From positions 1 through 64,000 of the forward strand of contig NZ_QJRI01000165.1 of assembly GCF_003254565.1 (NCBI RefSeq): 64,000 nucleotides of DNA, written 5' to 3'. A model generated the notes under the pieces. The model searched no databases. It saw only the letters and a list, made by a program, of their open reading frames with translations, and was not told the origin of the DNA. Position numbers and translations under genes: made by a program. The number at the start of each line of letters is the position of its first letter. The stretch's first letter is position 1. Positions 25,974-33,669 of the stretch are shown piece by piece. The DNA is from Flavobacterium nitrogenifigens. GTDB lineage: Bacteria > Bacteroidota > Bacteroidia > Flavobacteriales > Flavobacteriaceae.

Positions 25974-26642
25974 CTAAGCACTCCCTTTTGTTATCCAATA
26001 ATAGAGAAAATAATAAGGGGCTATTTCAAGAGCGCAAAGATACAAAATAAAATAAAATAACTTACCGATAATTACGTTTTGATACGTTTTAATTGAAATA
26101 AAGTAAGAGTATACGCTAATACACAGTGAGATGCCTATGATTGCTAGCGGTATAATCTGCGGAATATTGTTGTAATAAAACAAAACGGCATTGATTGGAA
26201 GGATTAAAACGCCAATATAAGTTCTGTATGTTACTTTTTGTAAGTTAAAAAGCTCTACAAATTCGTCAATATTGAAAGAAGCTGCTACAATTTTCTCGAT
26301 TAAATATTTTCCTAGAATGAAATAAAGCAGAAAAGTTGCAATTCGGATAAATAAAAGCCAGTCGGTTTTTGAAGCATAGCCAAAAATATTCATCGTTAGT
26401 AGAATAAAAAAAGCAAACGATACAACCTGCACAAAAAATAAACCTACCGTAAAGCTGTTTTTCATGTGACTATTGTCTCGATAAATTTTGGCGTATTTAT
26501 CAGAAAAAATAAGTTTACTAAACTCACTAAATCTTGTTTCGTAAGCCGATTTTGTCATGGCAACAACAGCAAAGGTCAGCACAAATAAAAGTGTTGCCCA
26601 GTCTTTGTTTTCAAGAATTCTAGGGTGTAATTGTTCAATCAT
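25974..26642 (-). CDS. DUF4271 membrane protein
   Basis: 222 aa with about six hydrophobic segments (near residues 15-32, 68-90, 95-115, 140-155, 163-182 and 195-215). The PRILENKDWATLLFVLTF N-terminus and FSEFSKLIFSDKYAKIYRD loop fit DUF4271, a Bacteroidota family usually next to hemD. No enzymatic motif is seen. It is probably co-transcribed with hemD, and divergent from the mannosyltransferase gene by 107 bp. Confidence 0.85.
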   Translation of the reverse strand: MIEQLHPRILENKDWATLLFVLTFAVVAMTKSAYETRFSEFSKLIFSDKYAKIYRDNSHMKNSFTVGLFFVQVVSFAFFILLTMNIFGYASKTDWLLFIRIATFLLYFILGKYLIEKIVAASFNIDEFVELFNLQKVTYRTYIGVLILPINAVLFYYNNIPQIIPLAIIGISLCISVYSYFISIKTYQNVIIGKLFYFILYLCALEIAPYYFLYYWITKGSA

Positions 26643-26749
26643 AGCGATACAAAATTAGTAATTTTTTGACGCAATACTTTTATTATATATTTATTATGAA
26701 TCAAATGCTATAAAAAGTTTACTTTTGCGGTGAAATTACCGAGAAAAAA

Positions 26750-27475
26750 ATGAATGATAGCATTGTCATAATTCCCACTTATAACGAAATTGAAAATATA
26801 GAAAGTATAGTTAGAGCTGTACTTTCGCAACATAAATCTTTTCATCTGCTGATTATCGATGATAATTCTCCTGATCATACTGCAAAAAAAGTCATTGCAT
26901 TGCAGGAAGAATATCCAGGAAAATTGTTTTTGGAGCAGAGAACTAAAAAATCAGGGTTGGGAACAGCTTATGTTCACGGCTTTAAATGGGCTTTGGAACG
27001 TGATTATCAATTTATTTTTGAAATGGATGCCGATTTTTCTCATAACCCAAATGATTTAGAAAAATTATATGATGCTTGTCATTTTGGTGGAGCAGATCTT
27101 GCAATTGGTTCTCGTTATGTAAAAGGAGTGAATGTGGTGAACTGGCCATTAAGTAGAGTTCTTATGTCTTATTTTGCTTCTGTTTATGTGAAATTTATCA
27201 CCGGAATGAAAATTCACGATGCTACTGCGGGTTTTGTTTGCTACAAAAGAGAAGTTCTAGAGAAAATCAATTTGAATAAAATAAAGTTTGTTGGATACGC
27301 GTTTCAAATTGAAATGAAGTACAGGACTTACTGCGCCAAATTTCAAATTACCGAAGTCCCAATTATTTTTACAGATAGAACAAAAGGAGTTTCTAAAATG
27401 AGTAATGCTATTATCAAAGAAGCTATACTTGGAGTGATTTCACTTAGATTAAGAAAATTAGTCAATTCATTATAA
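26750..27475 (+). CDS. Polyprenol-phosphate mannosyltransferase-like glycosyltransferase (GT2)
   Basis: 241 aa. GT-A fold: SIVIIPTYNEIENIESIVRAVL, LLIIDDNSPDHTAKKV, and a metal-binding segment MDADFSHNPNDLEKLYDA. LAIGSRYVKGVNVVNWPLSR and DATAGFVCYKREVLEKI are the usual dolichol-phosphate mannose synthase segments. There is no C-terminal membrane domain. It would charge a polyprenyl phosphate with a hexose for surface glycosylation. It is the first gene of an operon-like run with dihydroorotase (10 bp gap) and DUF4296. A TACTTTTG -7-like element lies at 26720-26727. Confidence 0.92.
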   Translation: MNDSIVIIPTYNEIENIESIVRAVLSQHKSFHLLIIDDNSPDHTAKKVIALQEEYPGKLFLEQRTKKSGLGTAYVHGFKWALERDYQFIFEMDADFSHNPNDLEKLYDACHFGGADLAIGSRYVKGVNVVNWPLSRVLMSYFASVYVKFITGMKIHDATAGFVCYKREVLEKINLNKIKFVGYAFQIEMKYRTYCAKFQITEVPIIFTDRTKGVSKMSNAIIKEAILGVISLRLRKLVNSL

Positions 27476-27485
27476 ACCAACCGAA

Positions 27486-28826
27486 ATGAACAGGATTTTA
27501 ATAAAAAATGCCAAAATTGTAAACGAAGGGACAATTTTTGAAGGTGATGTTTTAATTGAAAACGATTTGATTGTTGAAATTGCAGACAGCATTTCATTAA
27601 AAACTTCAGATTGTATCGTAATCGATGCTGAAGGAAATTATTTAATGCCTGGTGCGATAGACGATCAAGTGCATTTTAGAGAACCAGGTTTAACGCATAA
27701 AGGCGACATTGAATCAGAATCTCGTGCGGCTGTTGCGGGCGGAATTACTTCTTTTATCGAACAGCCGAATACGGTTCCGAATGCGGTTACTCAAGAAATT
27801 TTAGAAGATAAATATCAAATTGCGTCAAAAAAATCATTTGCGAATTACTCGTTTATGATGGGAGCAACAAACGATAATTTGGAAGAGGTTTTAAAAACGA
27901 ATCCAAAAAATGTTGCGGGAATTAAGATTTTCTTAGGTTCTTCAACAGGAAATATGTTGGTGGATAATGAAGCGGTTTTAGAAAAAATATTTTCAAGCAC
28001 TCCAATGTTAATTGCAGTTCACTGTGAAGACGAGACTACAATTAAAAATAATCTTGCAGCTTTTAAAGAGCAATACGGAGACGATGTTCCGGTTACGGCA
28101 CACAATTTAATTAGAAGTGCTGAAGCGTGTTATATTTCTTCTTCAAAAGCAGTAGCTTTAGCAAAAAGAACAGGTGCAAGATTGCATATTTTCCATCTTT
28201 CAACTGCGAAAGAAATGGAATTGTTTACTAATAAAATTCCGTTAGAAGAGAAAAAAATCACCGCTGAGGTTTGTGTACACCATCTTTGGTTTACAGATGA
28301 AGATTATAAAACAAAAGGAAATTTCATTAAATGGAATCCTGCGGTTAAAACAGCTGATGATCGTGCGGAGCTTTGGAAAGCTTTGAATGACGGAAGAATT
28401 GACGTTATTGCGACAGATCACGCGCCGCATACCAAAGAAGAAAAACAGCAATCTTACCTGAATGCGCCCTCTGGAGGTCCGTTGGTACAGCACGCTGTTG
28501 TAGCAATGTTCGAAGCGCATCATCAAGGTAAAATCAGCGTGGAGAAAATTGTGGAGAAAATGTGCCATAATCCAGCAAAGCTTTTCAAAATTGAAAAAAG
28601 AGGTTTTATCAGAGAAGGTTACCACGCCGATTTGGTAATTATAAATCCAAGTCTGCCTTGGAGTGTTAAGCCAGAAAATATTTTATACAAATGCGGATGG
28701 TCTCCGTTTGAAGGTTATACTTTCAAATCAAGAATTACGCATACTTTTGTAAATGGAGAATTGGTTTACAATAATTTCAAAGTAAAAGATACCAGAGCAG
28801 GTAAAAGATTATTGTTTGACAGATAA
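27486..28826 (+). CDS. Dihydroorotase with Gln in the first metal-ligand position
   Basis: 446 aa amidohydrolase. It would close carbamoyl aspartate to dihydroorotate in pyrimidine synthesis. Family segments are MPGAIDDQVHFREPGLTHKGD, VAGGITSFIEQPNT, IKIFLGSSTGNML, AVHCEDE, LHIFHLSTAKEM and VIATDHAPHTKEEK. The metal-binding HxH of the first strand reads Q61-V-H63 here, so one canonical histidine is glutamine. The remaining His and Asp ligands are present. From memory, this DDQVHFREPG form recurs in Bacteroidota enzymes, so it is probably functional. It lies between the mannosyltransferase and a DUF4296 lipoprotein. Confidence 0.9.
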   Translation: MNRILIKNAKIVNEGTIFEGDVLIENDLIVEIADSISLKTSDCIVIDAEGNYLMPGAIDDQVHFREPGLTHKGDIESESRAAVAGGITSFIEQPNTVPNAVTQEILEDKYQIASKKSFANYSFMMGATNDNLEEVLKTNPKNVAGIKIFLGSSTGNMLVDNEAVLEKIFSSTPMLIAVHCEDETTIKNNLAAFKEQYGDDVPVTAHNLIRSAEACYISSSKAVALAKRTGARLHIFHLSTAKEMELFTNKIPLEEKKITAEVCVHHLWFTDEDYKTKGNFIKWNPAVKTADDRAELWKALNDGRIDVIATDHAPHTKEEKQQSYLNAPSGGPLVQHAVVAMFEAHHQGKISVEKIVEKMCHNPAKLFKIEKRGFIREGYHADLVIINPSLPWSVKPENILYKCGWSPFEGYTFKSRITHTFVNGELVYNNFKVKDTRAGKRLLFDR

Positions 28827-28835
28827 AAAGCAACT

Positions 28836-29324
28836 ATGAAGAATTTTATAGTCATAATATTGGTTTTGTTTCTTTCTGTAAGCTGTAAAAAGGATGTCGT
28901 AAAACAGCCTGCAAAGCTTATTGAGAAAGATAAAATGATTGATATTATGTATGATTTATCTCTTTTGGAAGCCATGAGATATCAGAAACCATTGTTTATG
29001 GATTCAATAGAAAATGATCCTACTAAGTTTATTTTGAAGAAGTATAAAGTAGACAGTCTTCAATTTGCGCAGAACAATATGTATTATGCTTCGGATTATG
29101 AGAATTACAAAGATATGTTTGATCAGGTCAATAAAAGAATTGAAGTAAATCAAAGAGCAGCAGATTCTTTAGCTAAAATTGATGAAAAAAAAGCAGCAAA
29201 AGAGAATAAAAATAAGCCTAAAGAATTAAAAGAGGTTTCGAAAGATTCAGTTCAAAAAAGAATTCCGAAAATTAACGTCGATTCAATTAGATTGGCGCAA
29301 AGAAAGCACAGAAGAGATTTATAA
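28836..29324 (+). CDS. DUF4296 lipoprotein
   Basis: 162 aa. Lipobox in LFLSVSCKKD. The mature part has IEKDKMIDIMYDLSLLEAMRY, FILKKYKVDSLQFAQNNMYYASDYENYKDMFDQV and a charged Lys-rich tail, fitting DUF4296, which usually follows dihydroorotase in Flavobacteriaceae. Function is unknown. Its last 6 bp overlap the 3' end of the convergent SDR gene. The terminator for this strand (29361-29390) lies inside that gene's coding sequence. Confidence 0.88.
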   Translation: MKNFIVIILVLFLSVSCKKDVVKQPAKLIEKDKMIDIMYDLSLLEAMRYQKPLFMDSIENDPTKFILKKYKVDSLQFAQNNMYYASDYENYKDMFDQVNKRIEVNQRAADSLAKIDEKKAAKENKNKPKELKEVSKDSVQKRIPKINVDSIRLAQRKHRRDL

Positions 29325-30320
29325 TTTAGAGCTTTCTAAAATATATTTATGAATATCAGTAAAAACCGTTCCTAGAGCGGTTTTTATTTTTTCGTTACTA
29401 TACAGGTTTTTTGAGTACGAAGCCTTTGCTGTTGCTTTTGTAATGCTTCTTTTTCTGAAAAATAAAGTCGAAAATATTCCGTCAGCCATCCATAAGAAAT
29501 TCATTAGAAAAGGGGTGGCATGAATATGTGGCCTTTTTACTTTTAAAGCATCAGAAACGGTGTTTAAAAGATCTTTAAAAATGATATTATCAGAGATGAG
29601 CGTGAAGCGTTCGTTTTTTATATCGCTTCTCATCAATTCATAACTGGTTTTTGCAACATCATCAACAGTAATAAAACCGGTACTTCCTAGCGTGAAGAAC
29701 GGAAGTCCTTTAGAAACTTTACGATAAATCTCGCTACTGCCTTCATCGAAAATATTCATCATTTTCGGCGGGCCCAAAATTACTCCTGGATTTACAATAA
29801 TAACATTTAAACCTTCTTGATGTGCGCGCCAAACTTCCATTTCGGCACCATATTTAGAAATGGCATAATCGCTGTGTGGTTTTTCAGGATTCCAATCTGT
29901 TTCTTCGGTAATATGTGTTTCGTGAGCTGCAATATCTCCTAAAGCTGCAATCGAACTAATGTAGCAAAATTTTTCTACTTCTTTGGCAATGGCAAAATTG
30001 ACCATGTTTGCAGTTCCTTCGATGTTGGTTTTTCTCAGGATTTCCTCGTCTTTTGGTTCAAAAGAAATAAAAGCTGCGGAATGATATACTTGTTTGATGC
30101 CAATAAAAGCAGTTTCAAGTGAAGGTATGTCTAGAATATCGGCTTCAATCCAATTGATTTTTTCAAACAAATCTGTTTTCTTGTAAAAATCAAAAACCGA
30201 CTTTGCTTTCTGAATATTCTTTTCGGTTCTGTAAATTGCCCGAACATTTTCTCCATTTTCAATTAAATGAAGCAATAAATGTGCGCCTACTAAACCAGTT
30301 CCTCCAGTTACTAATACCAT
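29319..30320 (-). CDS. Extended SDR / NAD-dependent epimerase-dehydratase family protein
   Basis: 333 aa from the ATG at 30320. A frame running further upstream would add 29 residues translated from a repeat region. Rossmann motif VLVTGGTGLVGAHLLLHL at the N-terminus; catalytic Tyr-x3-Lys as YAISKYGAE with an upstream Ser in CYISSIAALG. ENVRAIYRTEKN fits NAD(P) ribose recognition. The family reduces or epimerises sugars or other small molecules; the substrate is not readable. It is convergent with DUF4296, overlapping by 6 bp. Upstream lies a repeat island that separates it from divergent tyrS. Confidence 0.88.
   Translation of the reverse strand: MVLVTGGTGLVGAHLLLHLIENGENVRAIYRTEKNIQKAKSVFDFYKKTDLFEKINWIEADILDIPSLETAFIGIKQVYHSAAFISFEPKDEEILRKTNIEGTANMVNFAIAKEVEKFCYISSIAALGDIAAHETHITEETDWNPEKPHSDYAISKYGAEMEVWRAHQEGLNVIIVNPGVILGPPKMMNIFDEGSSEIYRKVSKGLPFFTLGSTGFITVDDVAKTSYELMRSDIKNERFTLISDNIIFKDLLNTVSDALKVKRPHIHATPFLMNFLWMADGIFSTLFFRKRSITKATAKASYSKNLYSNEKIKTALGTVFTDIHKYILESSKL
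29361..29390 (+). terminator. Terminator inside the convergent SDR gene
   Basis: AAAAACCG / CGGTTTTT stem (29361-29368 / 29378-29385) followed by T-rich sequence. It serves the plus-strand operon although it lies in minus-strand coding sequence. Confidence 0.7.
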
Positions 30321-30339
30321 TTTGTAAAGATAAGTTTTT

Positions 30340-30500
30340 GTTGGAAAGGTGCAAAGTTGCAGAGGGACAAAGTTGCAAAGGTTTTTTTCTTTTTGCCACA
30401 AAGGCACTAAGACGCAAAGTTTTTGCTTTTTCTTGTGAAGGCTTAGCGTAAATTTTATGGAAATAAAAAACTTTGTGTCTTAGTGTCTTCGTAGCAGACT
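30340..30500. repeat. GCAAAGTT-type octamers in both orientations
   Basis: GCAAAGTT/GCAGAGGG/ACAAAGTT octamers (30344-30375), ACAAAGGC/ACTAAGAC/GCAAAG octamers (30398-30421) and inverted ACTTTGTG/TCTTAGTG/TCTTCGTA octamers (30470-30494) lie between SDR and tyrS. They use the same 8-bp period as the CTTAG arrays. Confidence 0.8.
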
Positions 30501-30503
30501 TTT

Positions 30504-30534
30504 TTGTCATTACCATTGACATTGATTACATTTG
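30504..30534 (+). promoter_or_regulatory. tyrS promoter
   Basis: TTG 30504-30506, 20-bp spacer, TACATTTG 30527-30534, 17 bp before the start codon. Confidence 0.7.
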
Positions 30535-30551
30535 CGCAAATTATTTAAAAA

Positions 30552-31847
30552 ATGAAGAATCTAGTTGAAGAATTAAAATGGCGCGGGTTATACCATGATA
30601 GTATGCCTGGAACGGAAGAACAATTGCTAAAAGAAGCAACCACTGCCTATATCGGTTTTGATCCAACGGCAGATTCACTGCACATCGGAAGTATGGTTCA
30701 GATTATTTTATTGGTTCACTTAAAGAATTTTGGTCACAGACCGATTGCTTTAGTAGGTGGAGCAACAGGAATGATTGGGGATCCTTCTGGTAAATCTGAT
30801 GAAAGAAACTTGCTTGATGAAGAAGCTCTAGCTAAAAACGTAGCTGGAATCAAAAGCGTTTTGTCTCGTTTCTTAGATTTTAATTCAACCGAAGCAAATG
30901 CGCCTGTAATGGTGAATAACTACGATTGGATGAAAGAATTCTCTTTTATCGATTTTGCACGTGAAGTTGGAAAAAGAATTACCGTAAACTATATGATGGC
31001 TAAAGATTCTGTAAAAAAGAGATTTAGCGGCGAAGGAGAGGGAATGTCTTTTACAGAATTTACATATCAGTTAATTCAAGGTTACGATTTCTATCATTTA
31101 TATAAAAACAACAATTGTATTCTGCAAATGGGTGGTTCTGACCAATGGGGTAATATTACCACAGGAACAGAATTAGTGCGTAGAATGGGAGGTGAGAATG
31201 CTAAAGCTTATGCCTTAACAACGCCTTTGATTACAAAGGCAGATGGATCTAAATTCGGAAAATCTGAAGGTGGAAACGTTTGGTTAGATGCTGATAAAAC
31301 TTCTGTATACAAATTCTACCAATTTTGGGTAAATACAACAGATGTAGATGCTGAGAAATATATTAAGATTTTTACTTTCTTAGATAAAGATACAATTGAT
31401 GCCTTAATCGAAGAGCATAAAACAGCTCCGCATTTAAGAGTTCTACAAAAGAAACTGGCAGAAGAAATCACCGTTTTTGTACACAATAGAGAAGAATTAG
31501 AAAAAGCAATTCAAGCTTCAAATATCTTATTCGGGAATTCAACTGCTGAAGATTTGAAAAAACTGGATGAAGCGACTTTCTTAGAAGTTTTTGACGGAGT
31601 TCCGCAGGCTGAAATCGCAAAAGCTGATTTAGAAAATGGATTGGATATCATTACGGTTTTAAATGAAAAAACGGGTTTCTTTAAGTCAAACGGAGAAGCG
31701 AGACGTGCTTTAACTGCAAACTCAATTTCTGTAAATAGAGAAAAAATAAAAGAAGATTTTGTTTTAACGGCAAATGATTTAATCAACAATCAATTCGTTT
31801 TATTGCAAAGCGGAAAGAAGAACTATTTTGTGATTCGTGTTGTTTAA
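30552..31847 (+). CDS. tyrS: Tyrosyl-tRNA synthetase
   Basis: 431 aa class I synthetase. [18 protein letters not shown] carries the HIGH motif (HIGS). [15 protein letters not shown] is the tyrosine/tRNA segment, and the KMSKS equivalent is [13 protein letters not shown]. The C-terminal S4 domain (about residues 350-431) includes [22 protein letters not shown]. Length is normal. It is a single gene, with a short leader and no attenuator visible, and is followed by a terminator and a nested repeat island. Confidence 0.98.
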   Translation: MKNLVEELKWRGLYHDSMPGTEEQLLKEATTAYIGFDPTADSLHIGSMVQIILLVHLKNFGHRPIALVGGATGMIGDPSGKSDERNLLDEEALAKNVAGIKSVLSRFLDFNSTEANAPVMVNNYDWMKEFSFIDFAREVGKRITVNYMMAKDSVKKRFSGEGEGMSFTEFTYQLIQGYDFYHLYKNNNCILQMGGSDQWGNITTGTELVRRMGGENAKAYALTTPLITKADGSKFGKSEGGNVWLDADKTSVYKFYQFWVNTTDVDAEKYIKIFTFLDKDTIDALIEEHKTAPHLRVLQKKLAEEITVFVHNREELEKAIQASNILFGNSTAEDLKKLDEATFLEVFDGVPQAEIAKADLENGLDIITVLNEKTGFFKSNGEARRALTANSISVNREKIKEDFVLTANDLINNQFVLLQSGKKNYFVIRVV

Positions 31848-32088
31848 AAGGTTTAACGGTTTAATCGGTTAATCGTTTAATCGATTAATGAAATTTAAAT
31901 TGATATATAAATCCCAATGTTCGAAAGAATATTGGGATTTTTTTATTGAAAAAAATCATTCCGTAGGAATGTCTCGTCGGTAGTAAAAATTTGGTTTGAA
32001 ATTATACGTTCCGTAGGAACGTTTGAACAATGCAGTGAATTTAAGATTCGGTATGATCGATTAAACGATTAACCAAATCAACGATTAA
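31848..32088. repeat. TTTAATCG bracket with terminator and TTCCGTAGGAA hairpins
   Basis: The outer arms are TTTAATCGGTTAATCG words (31855-31889) and the inverted form ATCGATTAAACGATTAACC (32056-32075). Inside are the tyrS terminator (31910-31939), ATTCCGTAGGAAT (31959-31971) and CGTTCCGTAGGAACG (32007-32021), a repeat type seen elsewhere in Flavobacterium. It lies between convergent genes. Confidence 0.85.
31908..31945 (+). terminator. tyrS terminator
   Basis: AATCCCAAT (31910-31918) / ATTGGGATT (31931-31939) followed by a run of T. Confidence 0.8.
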
Positions 32089-32089
32089 A

Positions 32090-33070
32090 CTATAAAACCA
32101 TCAGATTGCAGCCACGAATATCAGAATTGTCAAAACGTCCCAATACCTCGAAAGAGTTGTTTGAATATTTTTTGCCTAAATCCTGCGTGGCTATAAAAGA
32201 ACATGAATTGATATTGGCTAAATCTATCACATTTATTCCGCCAGTTTTTCCATCATTCACGTAAGTGAGAGCATCCTCTGGATCGCGAACTAAAATATGC
32301 ATCCAAGACGGACATTCGAAAACACCTTCGCCTAAAGAATAGGCTTGCGCTAAAAGTTCGGTCATTCCGTATTCTGAATGAATAGATGAAACGCCGAAAC
32401 CTTTGCAAAGTATTTCGTGCAGTTCTTCACGAATCATTTCTTTGCGTTTTCCCTTCATTCCTCCAGTTTCCATAATAATGGTATTTTGAAGATTGAATTG
32501 GTGCTTTTCGATTAAATCCAGCAAAGCATACGTAACCCCAATTAAGATTACATTTTGGCCTGCTTCGTCCAATTCAAGAAGCTTTTTGATAAGGTCGTCA
32601 TGATTGTGCAAATAAAACCCACTTTCAGGCTGATTAGAGAGTTTTATTAAATCTTCTACCATGTAAATTAACGAAGAGCCTTCGCGTTCTAAATAAGACG
32701 GCAAAAGGGCTAAAACAACGTAATCTTCTATATTGCCATAAAATTGAGAAAATCCTTTGCGGTAACTTTCCTCATACAGGGAAATATCGGTCACTAAATG
32801 TCTGCTGGTGATCATTCCGGTTGTGCCGCTGCTTGTAAAAGTTACTTGTGCAGGATCTGTATTAGAAACGACATTGTGACTTTTGAAAAATTGAATGGGT
32901 AAAAAAGGAATTTGCTGCAAAGATTTTACTTGCTGCGGATTTACTTTTAAAAAATCACAGAAATCGCGATAGACTTTATTATTCTCATGCTGAAAACGAA
33001 ACACTTTTAGTGCTATTTTTTCAAATTGTTTCTGACTTGAAATGGTAAAGATATCGTTGGCTGTGATCAA
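32090..33070 (-). CDS. LuxE-like acyl-protein synthetase / acyltransferase
   Basis: 326 aa. It resembles the LuxE branch of the ANL adenylating enzymes: VTFTSSGTTGMITSRH is the phosphate-binding loop, METGGMKGKRKEMIREEL and IHSEYGMTELLAQAYS the adenine-site segments. It ends in an aspartate-containing GRFDNSDIRGCNLMVL. Such proteins activate an acyl group as an adenylate and transfer it to a protein or carrier. In Flavobacteria they are not linked to luminescence genes, and none occur here. It is a single gene, with repeat islands on both sides. Confidence 0.85.
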   Translation of the reverse strand: MITANDIFTISSQKQFEKIALKVFRFQHENNKVYRDFCDFLKVNPQQVKSLQQIPFLPIQFFKSHNVVSNTDPAQVTFTSSGTTGMITSRHLVTDISLYEESYRKGFSQFYGNIEDYVVLALLPSYLEREGSSLIYMVEDLIKLSNQPESGFYLHNHDDLIKKLLELDEAGQNVILIGVTYALLDLIEKHQFNLQNTIIMETGGMKGKRKEMIREELHEILCKGFGVSSIHSEYGMTELLAQAYSLGEGVFECPSWMHILVRDPEDALTYVNDGKTGGINVIDLANINSCSFIATQDLGKKYSNNSFEVLGRFDNSDIRGCNLMVL

Positions 33071-33099
33071 AACTTTTTTTTTGCAAAGATATTATATTT

Positions 33100-33190
33100 A
33101 GTGTTCAGTCGCAGTATTCAGTCACAGTTTTCAGTCGCAGTATTCAGCAAAGCATATAAACTGAAAACTGTGAACTGCGACTGAAAACTA
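33100..33190. repeat. TTCAGTCGCAGT bracket
   Basis: Four TTCAGTCGCAGT-type 12-bp words (33103-33150) face inverted CTGAAAACTGTGAACTGCGA copies (33160-33188). They form a long imperfect stem between the LuxE-like gene and the T9SS mini-protein. Related CAGTTTTCAG words occur at 3785-3840 and 51560-51690. Confidence 0.8.
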
Positions 33191-33215
33191 AAAAAAGCTC
33201 CAAAGGAGCTTTTTT
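33191..33215 (-). terminator. Terminator of the T9SS mini-protein gene
   Basis: AAAAAAGCTCC / GGAGCTTTTTT with a 3-nt loop; the right arm overlaps the stop codon at 33214-33216. Confidence 0.85.
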
Positions 33216-33552
33216 ATCGTATAATGAGTTTTCGTGTTGCCGATGCGTTTTGTTCGCTTATTTTGATGATGTAAACACCTGGTGGCAGTTCTGAAACACT
33301 TAGTTCTTTTGATACTAAATGTGCTTGCAATACTTTTTTGCCTAAAAGATCAAACACAATAATTTCTTTCTCTAAATCGTTTTTAGATGATATATAGACT
33401 TTTCCGTTAGTCACAGGGTTAGGATACAAGCTTAGACCCTCAATAGAAGTAGATTCCTGAGGTTTTGGTAATTGCTTATTATCTTGCGCCGAAACGCTTA
33501 GAGTAAAGAAAAATGCCAATAAGAAAGTAATATAAAAGTAGTTTTTTGCCAT
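33214..33552 (-). CDS. Minimal T9SS type A sorting-domain protein
   Basis: 112 aa from the ATG at 33552, chosen because it begins a good signal peptide (MAKNYFYITF..., cleavage near SVSAQ). After a short linker the rest is a C-terminal sorting domain: LSLYPNPVTNGKVYIS, IIVFDLLGKKVLQ, LPPGVYIIKI and a terminal KLIIR. It would be exported by Sec and then by the type IX system. No cargo domain is present, so it is a nearly bare sorting tag of about 75 residues. It lies downstream of the beta-helix lipoprotein but beyond a terminator. Confidence 0.88.
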   Translation of the reverse strand: MAKNYFYITFLLAFFFTLSVSAQDNKQLPKPQESTSIEGLSLYPNPVTNGKVYISSKNDLEKEIIVFDLLGKKVLQAHLVSKELSVSELPPGVYIIKISEQNASATRKLIIR

Positions 33553-33607
33553 CGTATGTATTTGATTACCGTAAATATACAAAAAAAAATACAAAAATGA
33601 CGCCAAA

Positions 33608-33640
33608 AAAAAACATCCTAAAGAATTAGGATGTTTTTAA
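33608..33640 (-). terminator. Terminator of the beta-helix lipoprotein gene
   Basis: AAACATCCTAA / TTAGGATGTTT stem with a 4-nt loop and T runs in both directions. Confidence 0.85.
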
Positions 33641-33669
33641 CAATTTATGTTTGAAATATAATTTTCAAA

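Noticed and set aside
32090..33070. Luminescence (lux) cluster
   Set aside because: Only a LuxE-like acyl-activating protein is present; luxA, B, C and D are absent.
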